NCBI RefSeq assembly: GCF_000350225.1
Contig: NW_005179249.1
Location: 657,341-721,340 of the forward strand
Length of the DNA: 64,000 nucleotides
DNA from: Chondrus crispus
Taxonomy: Eukaryota; Rhodophyta; Florideophyceae; Gigartinales; Gigartinaceae
Reading direction: 5' to 3'
Below the pieces are notes generated by a model, which saw only the letters and a list, made by a program, of their open reading frames with translations, was not told where the DNA came from and made no database searches. The translations under genes were made by a program, and so were the position numbers. Shown piece by piece: positions 1-10,085 of this stretch. Numbering within the stretch: the first letter of the stretch is position 1; each line of letters opens with the position of its first letter.

Positions 1-1
1 G

Positions 2-3000
2 TCGATCAGCGAGGAAGATGGCTGGAGAGTCATCTCGTCCCATTTTTACGAGCGAGGGTTAGTGAGTCAGCAACTGGACTCCTTCGATGTCTTCATGACG
101 CACACAATGCAGGTAAGCTACTATCGTGTGCCACCTACCAAACTGCCACTAATCAAACACTCTGGTTGTTGCTGTTTGCACGGAATTTATCAGTATGTAG
201 CTTACTTACTGAACCTTGACCTTGCCTAATCCTTATCCTTTGTATTACAGGATTTGGTCGACCAGACTGCAGATATTGAGCTTATGTACGAGGATCAACA
301 TCTGCCCGGACGTGTCCGCGATGAGGAGGAAGAAATGGACAAAAAGGTCATAATCAACTTTGGTCAGCTGAAGATGGGACGGCCTATCTACCAAGAGTCT
401 ACTGGTGATACCCATCTGCTGTACCCAAATCAGGCTCGCCTGCGGAATCTGACGTATTCAGCGCCGCTGTATTGCGAGACCAAAGTCAGCACAGTCACTA
501 TAATCGACCCTGAAACTGGGGAAGAAGATGTCTCCCACGAGCCTAGCAAGCCTGTTTTTATGGGCCGTGTTCCTATTATGCTGCGGTCTAGATACTGTCT
601 CCTAGATCCCCTGAAGAATGACTTCGGCCTTAATCAAATGGGTGAGTGTCACGTTGACCAAGGCGGTTACTTTGTCATCAACGGCTCGGAGAAAGTCCTG
701 TTGGCACAAGAGCGCATGTCAGGCAACCATGTTTTCGTCTTTGTCAAAAAGGCGCCAACTAAATTTTCACACATTGCTGAAGTGCGCTCCGTTGCGGATA
801 CCAGCAGCGGACCCGCCTCACAGCTACAGGTAAAGCTGTCTTCCCGATCTGGTTCGAAAGGCGGGGTAACGGGACAGACAATCTTAACCACACTACCGAA
901 TATCACTCAGGATATTCCTATTGTCATAGTATTTCGGGCACTTGGTTTTCAGAATGACAAGGAAGTCATGAAACATATATGCTACGATTTCAACGATGAC
1001 GAATTAATGACGTCCCTGATGCCGTCGATTGAAGAAGCTCAGGTCATCCAAGACCAGGAGGTAGCCCTGGATTTTATCGCGAAGCGAGGACCGCAACAAA
1101 GCGCGACTGCACCGAAGAAGCATCGCATTAAGTATGCCAGGGAACTATTGCAGCTCGAATTTCTACCTCACATCAGCACTCAGCCAAACTCAGAACTGAA
1201 AAAGGGCTACTATCTGGGTTACATGGTGAACAAAATGTTGCATGTTGCTCTCGGAAGACAGCCACCAGATGATCGCGACCATTATGGGAACAAGCGGCTG
1301 GACCTAGCCGGTCCCTTGATGGCCGGGCTCTTTCGACAGCAGCTCAGAAAGCTGATGAAAGATGTTCGAGCAAATGCGAAAAGAATCGTAAACGCCGGTC
1401 AGGACATTGATCTAAGTTCCATTGTGAAGTCGGCTATCATTACCAACGGCTTGAAGTATGCGCTGGCAACTGGAAACTGGATTGGAGCAGGTGGTCAGCC
1501 GACAAAGACTGGAGTGTCGCAAGTGCTCAATCGTCTAACGTTTGCCTCCTCACTCTCACATCTGAGAAGACTCAACTCTCCTATCGGGCGAGAGGGCAAA
1601 CTGGCCAAACCCAGGCAGCTTCACAACACTCACTGGGGCATGATTTGTCCGGCGGAAACCCCAGAGGGTCAGTCCTGTGGGCTTGTGAAAAATCTAGCTC
1701 TGATGGCGTACATATCAGTAGGGTCCCTCTCACGCCCGGTCACACTTTTCTTGGAAGAATGGAGTACTCACTCTTTGCTGGAAATCAATGCAGGTCAGGT
1801 GGCTAAGGCGACGAAGGTGTTCGTTAATGGCGCGTGGTTTGGAATTCATCATCGAGCGGATCATCTTGCTGAGACTCTGCGTCGATTACGGCGAAAAGGA
1901 GACATTCACTTTGAAGTTTCCATTGTTATGGATCATCAGCGGAAAGAGCTTCGCATTTACACGGATGCAGGACGAATCTGTAGGCCACTGTTCATTGTGG
2001 AACAAGATCGTGTTCCAAACGCGGCAGGTTGGCGTCAACCGCGTTTGAAGATCCGAAAAAAGCATGTTCAAGTGTTGATGAATGCGCAGGACGCGGACGA
2101 CGAAACTTTCGGATTCAATGCTTTGATAAATCTTGGCCTCATCGAATATGTGGATTGCGAAGAGGAAGAGACGATCATGATTGCAATGTTGATGAGCGAC
2201 CTGGAGAAGAAGGATCATTCGGCTGGCTACACCCATTGTGAGATTCACCCAGCGATGATTTTAGGTGTTTGTGGTTCGATCATTCCGTTCCCGGATCACA
2301 ACCAAAGTCCTCGAAACACGTATCAGTCGGCAATGGGGAAGCAAGCAATGGGTGTATATATCACAAACTACAGCTTGCGCATGGATACTCAGGCCCACGT
2401 CCTGTATTACCCTCAAAAACCACTCGTATGCACTCGCGCAATGGAACACTTGAAGTTCCGCGCATTGCCTTCTGGAATCAATGCCTGTGTTGCGATTGCT
2501 TGTTACTCTGGTTACAACCAAGAAGATTCTGTTATCATGTCACAATCAGGAATTGATCGGGGACTGTTTCGATCAGTGTATTTCAGGAGTTACAAGGAAG
2601 AGGAGAATAGGAAATATGGAGATGTGAAGGAGTCATTTGAAGTTCCTGATAGGAAGACGTGCTTGTCAATGAAGCCGGATGATTATTCTTTGCTTGAGGA
2701 AGATGGGTTGGTCCCAGAAGGAGTAGCTATCACCGGGCGGACGATTCTTGTTGGGAAAGTTCAACCAATGGAGGAAGTGGAGCAAGACGAGAACGGTGGT
2801 GGTACTCGCAGTATGACGGAAATGGCCGGGGGGAAGGTGAAGAAATGCGTATCCCTGGGAGCGAAATCGACGGAGAAGGGCATTGTGGACAAAGTTCTTC
2901 TTGCGACGAATGAAGAAGGGCACCGTTTCACAAGGGTGCGACTACGGTCCGTGAGAAAGCCGCAAATTGGTGACAAGTTTTCATCGCGGCATGGGCAAAA

Positions 3001-3706
3001 AGGTACGGTTGGGATCACGTACAGACAGGAAGACATGCCCTTCACATCCGAGGGCATCATCCCAGACATCATTGTGAACCCTCACGCCATTCCGTCTCGA
3101 ATGACGATTGGTCAACTGATTGAGTGTCTGTTGGGCAAGGTTTCATCCATCCGAGGAACAGAAGGGGACGCAACGCCTTTTACAAAAGGTACAGTGGAAG
3201 ATATCGCACAACGTCTGCTCGAAAACGGTTATCAGCCTCATGGGTGGGAACTGATGCACAACGGGCACACAGGTCGACCACTGGAGGCGCAGATTTTCCT
3301 AGGGCCAACTTACTACCAAAGGCTGAAGCATATGGTTGATGACAAGATCCATTCGCGAGCCAGAGGGCCAAGCACTATGCTTACACGTCAGCCACTAGAG
3401 GGTCGAGCACGTGGTGGTGGTCTAAGATTTGGAGAAATGGAGCGTGATTGCCTGATTTCACACGGCGGTGCCAACTTCATCCAGGAGCGGTTGATGGAAA
3501 TGAGCGACAAATCGAGGGTTCATGTATGCGACATCTGTGGATTAATTGCGATTGCAGACCTCACCAAAAATGTATTTCAATGTCGGGGGTGTAACAACAA
3601 GACGCGCATTAGTCAGGTGTACATCCCGTATGCGTGCAAGCTGTTGTTCCAAGAGTTAATGGCCATGGCAATTGCTCCGCGCATCATGGTGAAGGTAGAG
3701 GATTGA
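2..3706 (+). CDS. RPB2: RNA polymerase II second-largest subunit RPB2 (5' partial)
   Basis: This is the beta-like catalytic subunit of nuclear RNA polymerase II. The window opens inside exon 1, readable from base 2 ([19 protein letters not shown], the conserved RPB2 start region). A GTAAGC donor at 113 and a TTACAG acceptor ending at 250 bound a 138-bp intron. Exon 2 (251-3706) then runs open for about 1150 codons. Visible family blocks are [18 protein letters not shown] in the active-site region, the hybrid-binding segment around [22 protein letters not shown], and a C-terminal zinc ribbon with CDIC and CRGC pairs just before the end. Total length matches the usual near-1200-residue RPB2, with only a few N-terminal residues lying before the window. 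A single intron near the 5' end fits an intron-poor genome. Family assignment is secure; RPA2 and RPC2 paralogues fit less well because of the near-identity of the start and end blocks to RPB2. Confidence 0.97.
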
Positions 3707-4138
3707 TGTATCTAGCTAGGGTTGTAGAAAATGGTCTGACAGTGTAAAGTTGTTGTAAGAATAAGGATAGCTCCCATACAGATATGTATACTGTACATTG
3801 TTGGCAAAGGCTGGCCAAAATCATTAAAATTTATGCGCAAGGACGAGATGACCCTGGAGGTAGTAATTGTAGGTGAGGTGGGCGCGGGGGCGGGAAGGTG
3901 AAATTTTTTTTGAAATGTGGTGTGTCTCAGGGCGGAGGCTCGTTTCTTGAGAAAACGGCGCAAGGCGGACCGGACCGACTCTGCATACAACGGACTCATC
4001 GGGGCCGGCCAGCGAGAGAGCACCGCCCTCGGACCGAACACGACCTGCTTGTGATCTCCAGTCGGCGGCTTCTTCGCCCCGCTGTTACTTGCAACCATCG
4101 CGTCCCCGCGTTCGCCTTTCGGGCGCCATTCGCGCCAC
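3707..4138. other. Intergenic, RPB2 3' end and amidase promoter
   Basis: A 432-bp gap between two genes on the same strand. An AT-richer stretch (3710-3840) likely holds the RPB2 3' UTR. No further gene is visible. Confidence 0.5.
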
Positions 4139-5732
4139 ATGGCAAGTGGCGTCAATGTCTCTGCCGCCGTCGCAACTGCCGCGCATCGTGTCGTCACTGT
4201 CGCCGCCATCCAGTTTCAATGCGGTGCAGATGTAGAATCCAACTGCCGCAAGGCAGAGGCCCTTATCCGCGATGCCGCTCGCAAGGGTGCTAACATCATC
4301 CTTCTCCAGGAACTCTTCGCGAGCCTTTACTTTCCTATTGACCAGATGGATTGCATGCGTCTCGCCGTCTCTATCGAGGATGACAAGTCGTATATCCTTC
4401 GGTTTCAGACACTTGCAAGAGATTTGAGCGTCGTGCTGCCCATAAGTTTTTTCGAGAGGTCCAAGTATGTTTGTCCTTTATTCTTCCCGTCTCGGTTTTG
4501 CTTCTTATCAGGTGTTTATGACCTGTGTCACTAACCCCACGTCTTTCTGTTCGTTTTGCTTTTTTTTTGTTACCTTTTGCTGTGCCACGTGCAGCAATGC
4601 TTACTTTAACTCGCTCGCAATGATCGATGCCGATGGCCAACAGTTAGGAATTTATCGAAAGTCTCATATACCAGATGGCCCTGGATATCAGGAGAAGTTT
4701 TACTTCACACCTGGTGACACCGGTTTCCGCACCTTCAAAACTAGATATGCCGCCATTGGCGTCGGCATTTGTTGGGATCAATGGTTCCCTGAGGCTGCTC
4801 GATGCATGGCTCTACAAGGAGCGGAGCTTCTCATGTATCCCACCGCCATTGGGTCTGAGCCTCAATACCCCGCGATGGACACTTGTGCACAATGGCAGCG
4901 CTGTATGCAGGGGCATGCAGCTGCTAACATGATCCCTATTATCGCTTCAAACCGCGTTGGAAAAGAACTTTCCATGGCGTCTGACATATCTGTCACTTTC
5001 TACGGTTCCTCATTTCTCACCGACCATTACGGCGCAATCGTCGCCGACGCTGGTCGTCACCAGGATAGCACCTTAATGCACACATACAACCTTGATGAGA
5101 TGCGTTCAGCGAGGCATCAGTGGGGTATTTTCCGCGACCGTCGCCCAGACCTCTACACCGCTCTTTTTTCGTTCGACGGTAGCGCCGCAGCACATGTGGT
5201 GACAGATAACAGGCGCGCTCCTTCTTTACCATCCCCATTCCACACTGCCCGCGCTGTAGGGCCGGCGCAAGTGGCGATGCCGGGCCTGACCCACCCCAAG
5301 AAAATCGGCGATCCAGACACGCTTGTTCCTCCTCATGCAATGGTTCCTGTTGTCGAAGAGACGAGGCGCGGGGGGCTGGGGCACACATTTGATCTCCATG
5401 AAGCTTCTTTCATTGGCGACGTCAAAGCCAGCGCGCAGCGTAGACCCCGAGGACGGTGTTGGGTATGCCGTGCAAAGACAACCTACGAGTGTAAACTTTG
5501 CACACCGGGACCGGTGCCGTTGTGTAATAGGACGGCTAGGGAGTGCTGGTGGAAATACCACGCCGGGGAAATTACCCAATTTGTACCAAACAAACGGGGC
5601 AGGAAGCGTCGAAAGAATGAACACAGCGAAGTCCACGGCAACGAGCATCCCGAAGGGGATGAGAGTGATGACGACGTTGAAGATTCGAAGCAAGATGCGG
5701 ATCCAGGCAATGTGGGAGCGTTGCTCGGGTGA
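4139..5732 (+). CDS. N-carbamoylputrescine amidase with C-terminal Cys-rich extension
   Basis: A nitrilase-superfamily amidase that converts N-carbamoylputrescine to putrescine in the plant-type arginine decarboxylase route. Exon 1 is 4139-4464 and exon 2 is 4595-5732; the GTATGT donor at 4465 and the GCAG acceptor ending at 4594 join as FFERS-NNAYFNS, as in plant CPA. The catalytic Glu (LLQELFASLYF), Lys (YRKSHIPDGPGYQEK) and Cys (GICWDQWFPEAAR) are all present. The family core ends near residue 304 (RRPDLYTALFSFDG), but the frame stays open to residue 487. The added ~180 residues include a cysteine-rich motif near residues 395-430 (C-x2-C-x7-C-x2-C-x7-C-x6-C-x4-H), then a basic patch and an acidic tail. 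This finger resembles the C-terminal domain of piggyBac-type transposases, so the tail may come from a captured transposon end. The enzyme call is firm; whether the tail is translated is inferred from the open frame only. Confidence 0.9.
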
Positions 5733-5921
5733 CTGCGAGGCCCCGGATAGAAGACATCTTGCGAAACAGCAAGCAAGTAGTGTGTACATGTTAAAGGACC
5801 ATCATGGTACAGTGCCGAGACACTTGAAGCTTTGGGAGTCGTCTTTGCCAGATCCTAGTCCTTTTAGTGAATTTTCCACTGCACGATCGTGGTTTACAGG
5901 GCAAGAGTGAAATTTGGCCGC

Positions 5922-6569
5922 TCATGTGGTCCGCCCTCCTCTCGAGTTTATTTCCCTTACGAGTGCAGAGCGTTCAATATCTAGCTTCTCGTAGCGCTCC
6001 CGCTTCCTGATGGTTTCTTCGCGAAGCCGTTTTCGGGCTTCTTCAATTTTCTTGAGGTCTACGCTTTCAGCGTTGGAGAAATCCTTGAAGTAAGCCGAGT
6101 ACATGGATTGTTTGATCTGAATCTGGGGCCCGTGTGGCGTAGTCTGTAGCATGTCGAGCAATTTTTCCGACGGGTCTTGGAAAACGATTTCGTCATAAAA
6201 CTCACTGATCACCGGGTCGAGAGTTGGTTCTTCGGTACGCTCGACAAACAGGCGAAGCGGGTGATATAAATCAACAGGCTTTTCCGCAGTGTCGTTGAAA
6301 AAAACGCGGATGATGATTTCAAACTCACCCCAGCCATACTCGCTGACCTCGTACGGCATCTCAGTAACACGTCGGACCTGCGGGTTGAAGGACTCGTGCA
6401 GAACAAAATCAACATGGTGGATGAAATGTGATATGTCGGCATTGTTCACCGGTCGCAGGTACACGGTCCAGTGGTGACTTCGTGCTTCTGTTCCGCGGTC
6501 TTGCAAGTATTTGGCGTAGCTGCCATGGACGACAGGGACGTGAAAGACGGTGCCACGGACCCGTTTCAT
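5922..6569 (-). CDS. YAF9: YEATS-domain protein, YAF9/GAS41 type
   Basis: A 215-residue chromatin reader of the YAF9/GAS41 class, a subunit shared by NuA4 and SWR1 complexes that binds acylated histone H3. A YEATS domain spans roughly residues 5-130, with HHWTVYLRP, the family strand FIHHVDFVLHESFNPQVR, and the signature GWGEFEIIIRVFF. A charged C-terminal coiled coil (about 165-210, rich in K, E and R) fits the segment that anchors these proteins to their complexes. The ATG at 6569 is chosen because MKRVRGTVFHVPVVHGSYAK aligns with the start of GAS41/YAF9. The frame stays open further upstream, but that sequence looks non-conserved, and the resulting 215 residues match the usual ~225. It converges on the amidase gene (190-bp gap) and diverges from the NUP43-like gene. 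Confidence 0.9.
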   Translation of the reverse strand: MKRVRGTVFHVPVVHGSYAKYLQDRGTEARSHHWTVYLRPVNNADISHFIHHVDFVLHESFNPQVRRVTEMPYEVSEYGWGEFEIIIRVFFNDTAEKPVDLYHPLRLFVERTEEPTLDPVISEFYDEIVFQDPSEKLLDMLQTTPHGPQIQIKQSMYSAYFKDFSNAESVDLKKIEEARKRLREETIRKRERYEKLDIERSALVREINSRGGRTT

Positions 6570-7077
6570 GATGAGATGTCTGCAAAGAACAAGCGTGGAC
6601 TCAGTCCTTTTGCAAAGCGGGGTCTCGCAAATAAAATCTGGAACCGGCAAGAGATCACGCGATTGCGACTTGCTGTGCAATGCGCCAAGGGTAGCGGCGA
6701 AGCTAGGTTCACCTGCGCCGACAGTGCTAGTGCATGGCACTTCAAGCGAGAAATAGTCTCGTTCCCAACCACAATAGCCGGTGAGAGCGCCTTCCAATAC
6801 GACATAGAAAGTCTTAAATATTCGTAAATTTTGACCGGATCGAATGTCGAGAAGTGACCGGGGCATGTGCCCCGTGCTCATCGAGAGGATCAACCAGCAA
6901 TCTTGGGGCCCATCTCTCAAGTGCACCATCCGTATTGTACAGTACATTCTACTCCCTTTTTGAGCCTGCTCACAGCTGCCCTGCCTTCCTTTCTGTTGCG
7001 TCTGCTTGGCTGCTCGGCTACCGGAACGTTCTGATCGTCCTACGCAACGTCTTAGAAGAGGATTGGCACCGCCCCAA
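6570..7077. promoter_or_regulatory. Shared intergenic region of YAF9 and NUP43-like genes
   Basis: About 508 bp separate two divergent start codons, so this must hold both promoters. I see no clear TATA box. Open frames here are extensions or shadows of the flanking genes. Confidence 0.4.
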
Positions 7078-8355
7078 ATGGAAGGAATACGACGAACCAT
7101 TCCGCGATCGGCTCGACGAACGCCAGCACGCCAGGACGTGTCGCAGTTCCCAGCCACGCCCCGCACACCCGCATCCCAGAAAACTATTTTCAGTCCAGAG
7201 CGGTACGCACCCGCGTTTCGAAGTTCTCAGAATGAGCCTGCCAAGATAGAACCCCAAGCTTTGCCGCCGATCCGAACCGGCGTGGAAGCCCTTTCCCCCT
7301 CACCATCAGTACCAACGCTCGCCTACGCACCGGCACCGTTGACAACGGTCCGATGGCTTCCTGCTCCAGGCCGTGACGCGATCGCAGCTGTGGGAACTGG
7401 CGATGGAGCACCAGATGCAGATTTTCTGAGTTTGTATCGCGTCTCCACAAGAGGTGGAGATGTCAGTGCCACCGTGGCGAGGGATATTGACCACCCTGGG
7501 AAAGTATTACGGATTGCGTCCAGCTTGTCATCTGAGACCTTGTTCGTGGGTTCGTCTGATGGATCAATAAGGACCCTGTCCTTGGACTCTTGGGAAACAT
7601 CGAGTCTGGAAACCCTGTCGGTGATGCCAAGGCGTGCAGCCCGACCGGAACTTGTCACTGGAGTGGCACCTGTGGTAAACGGAAGAGTCGCTGCATTGGG
7701 TGGAGACGGTACATTCATCGTCGTAGATGTTAGTCGCTGCCAAGAAATAGGCAGAGCAGAAATGGCAGATCCAGTTGGATTTTTCGATGGCACAGCTGTC
7801 GATGCCGAGGCAGGAAATGAAGTGGTTAGTGCGGGGGCAGGTTGCGAGGTTTGTGTGTGGGATACACGCATCATACAAACGGGACGCGGAAACGTACAGA
7901 CCCTGGGTCATCCTACTCCTGGAGTGGCTACCAGATGCGTGACAACAGATCCAGCGCAGCCACACTTCGTCATCGGAGGTACCAGAAACGGAGAACTATG
8001 TACTTGGGACAGAAGGGGAACTGAGCCGTTCCCCTTAAATCGAGTCGCAATGCATGATGGCGTAGTTTGGGAGACTCGAGTTGTGAGCTCGTCCAAACCG
8101 GGACTCCTGCTGAGTTGCGGTGAGGACTCGAAAGTCTGGCTCATGGATTTTGCTGCTGCTGCCAGCAGAGACTCGGCTATGGGATCTGAGAGTGGTGAAT
8201 TCTGGAGATCCATGATCACGCAGAGTGATGTGAGAAATGTTGTCGGGTGGGACAGCGCTCTCGGAATCAATGGAATTGACGCACACCCCACTGCAGACCT
8301 ATACGCCTACGCATCTGACTCTGGTGCGGTGGCGTTTGGCTGCCTCTACTCCTAA
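7078..8355 (+). CDS. NUP43: WD40 nucleoporin, NUP43-like
   Basis: A 425-residue beta-propeller protein that fits NUP43, a peripheral member of the Y-complex (NUP107-160) of the nuclear pore. The propeller begins near residue 88 with LTTVRWLP, matching the NUP43 opening strand, and ends with a GINGIDAHP...DSGAVAFG strand corresponding to the closing repeat of NUP43. Intermediate WD-like repeats end in VCVWDTR, LCTWDRR and VWLMDF. The first ~85 residues are rich in Arg, Pro and Ser and look disordered, which is longer than in animal NUP43. The first ATG of the frame is at 7078; the frame is open further upstream only through a non-ATG codon. WD40 membership is certain; NUP43 rather than another propeller rests on strand-order similarity recalled from memory. 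Confidence 0.75.
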   Translation: MEGIRRTIPRSARRTPARQDVSQFPATPRTPASQKTIFSPERYAPAFRSSQNEPAKIEPQALPPIRTGVEALSPSPSVPTLAYAPAPLTTVRWLPAPGRDAIAAVGTGDGAPDADFLSLYRVSTRGGDVSATVARDIDHPGKVLRIASSLSSETLFVGSSDGSIRTLSLDSWETSSLETLSVMPRRAARPELVTGVAPVVNGRVAALGGDGTFIVVDVSRCQEIGRAEMADPVGFFDGTAVDAEAGNEVVSAGAGCEVCVWDTRIIQTGRGNVQTLGHPTPGVATRCVTTDPAQPHFVIGGTRNGELCTWDRRGTEPFPLNRVAMHDGVVWETRVVSSSKPGLLLSCGEDSKVWLMDFAAAASRDSAMGSESGEFWRSMITQSDVRNVVGWDSALGINGIDAHPTADLYAYASDSGAVAFGCLYS

Positions 8356-9069
8356 CTAGGAGGTGTGCAGTGCGTTCATGTTTTCTTTTGGCAACATCTT
8401 CATATGAAAATATCAACAGTTCACGCAATTACGACTGTGGAGTCAATATTAGTCCCAAATCCCGGCCCTCTGTCATACTGTCTTTTTCTTTCCTTCTGGT
8501 CCACGAGATGCGACTGGGACATAGGTGCGGATCGATTATTTAGGAAAAAGTTGGCCGGGCCGCATTGAAACTTAACTAAAGCTAACCTTATTCATCTCCT
8601 TTTTCCTTACGTTACAGTAGTGCGAAACCAGCGCGCTTGAATGACCACAAGCACAGGACTGCTATGTGTGGACTAATTCTTTGTGATGATCAATTCGATT
8701 ATGCAGACTTCTTATGGCATGGACATAAGGCGTCTCTTCAGTAGAATACCCCTTGTGTCCAAGCATGCAAGTGGGGCCATGTGCAGTCGAATTGGTCATG
8801 ACGTAAAGCGCTGACATCAAGAAGTTCCAATGCCGTTAAGAACTGGAAGTGTGCAGACATCTGTCTCAACTTGGTGTCAGCAAATTATGAAAAATTAACC
8901 AATTTACACCGGACTCGCAAGCAGCAACACAACAACTGCGCCATTCCTATCAATGGAGTGAGTCTCTCAAGCTTGCTGTCCAACCCCCAATCCCCCTTTT
9001 CCGGTATCCACATAATTAGAAGGGTGACCACCTGCCGTCTCTCGTCGGAGCTCAAACGGCCGCATCACC
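8356..9069. other. Intergenic region, no gene seen
   Basis: A 714-bp gap between two plus-strand genes. Only short frames without protein-like composition are present. It presumably holds the NUP43-like 3' UTR and the promoter of the RRM gene. Confidence 0.5.
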
Positions 9070-9948
9070 ATGTCTACAATAGGAGCACCCTACCCATCTC
9101 CTGAGGAGCGTTCGCGGGCAGTATTGGTACAAAATATAAGCCACGTTGCGACTTCCGCAGCGATCGAAGAGTTCTTCTCATTCTGCGGTCCTGTTGTCGA
9201 CCATCGCTTACGTACTGTTCCACCCAGCAAGGCAGGCGAAGACCCAACCTTGGAAGCCGTGGTCATTTTTGCAGACGACCGCGTGTGCGAAGACGCCCTC
9301 GTCATGAACGAATCATCCATCGTCGACCAACCTGTGTCCATAACTCGCGTGCCGCAGGACTACGACTTTAACAAACCCATGTCTGATAGTCTGCCAACAG
9401 CCACTGCCCAACCGCAAGGAATGTTTGGCGGGTTTTCTGCCTTTGGAGACCTGTTCGCTGGCGTGGGCAGTGCCGTCGCAACTGAAGTCGGCAAAGCCGG
9501 CAAAATGCTCGACTCTGCCACGGACGGCGGGGTACTGAAGCAAGCGAAAGACCAGGTCGCGCTTGCAACGCAAAGGACACGCGATTTTGCTGTGGACTTG
9601 GATGACAAGTGGCATGTGCGGAATAACATTCTAAATGCGGCCGAAGTTGGGAAGGCAAAAGCATCGGAGGTCGCAAATGTCGTCGCAACGCAAACAACTT
9701 CAATGGCTACAGAAGTTGACAACAGACTGCACATAACCGAAAACACAGGCAAGCTGGCGGAGAAGGCCCGCGAAGTGCCTGCTGTTAACCAAGGTGTCGC
9801 CGCGATAACCGGCGGCTTCCAAACTCTCATGGCTCAAACGGGCCTTGCGCAGCCAGAGCATGGCAATGCACCTACAACGCCCGCCGCCGGTGCTACTTCA
9901 GGAGCGCAAACAGTTCAAGAAGCCCCAACAGCAACGCAATCACAATAG
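9070..9948 (+). CDS. RRM protein of the BPA1/VIP1-like family
   Basis: A 292-residue protein with one RNA-recognition motif at about residues 17-95. RNP-2-like AVLVQNIS and a degenerate RNP-1-like EAVVIFAD strand are visible, followed by QPVSITRVPQDY, typical of the plant BPA1 (binding partner of ACD11) and VIP1-like group. The second half (about 110-260) is an Ala/Val/Lys/Thr-rich amphipathic helical region with repeated AVATEVGKAG and VANVVATQT-like turns, as in BPA1 relatives, where it resembles late-embryogenesis-type helices. The tail is Ala/Thr/Gln-rich. The ATG at 9070 directly precedes the domain. It converges with the GT61-like gene 137 bp downstream. Target RNA or protein partners cannot be read from the sequence. 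Confidence 0.8.
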   Translation: MSTIGAPYPSPEERSRAVLVQNISHVATSAAIEEFFSFCGPVVDHRLRTVPPSKAGEDPTLEAVVIFADDRVCEDALVMNESSIVDQPVSITRVPQDYDFNKPMSDSLPTATAQPQGMFGGFSAFGDLFAGVGSAVATEVGKAGKMLDSATDGGVLKQAKDQVALATQRTRDFAVDLDDKWHVRNNILNAAEVGKAKASEVANVVATQTTSMATEVDNRLHITENTGKLAEKAREVPAVNQGVAAITGGFQTLMAQTGLAQPEHGNAPTTPAAGATSGAQTVQEAPTATQSQ

Positions 9949-10085
9949 CGCCGGAATAGAGAGTGAGCATCCTGAAAGCTTGTAGGCATTTGCTATCGCA
10001 TTTCTTCTGGAGCATCGGTTAAGCGTAGCGCAACTGCATGTACAAGAAGTTTACTCATCTGGTGTATAGCGACTGCCCTCACTCC

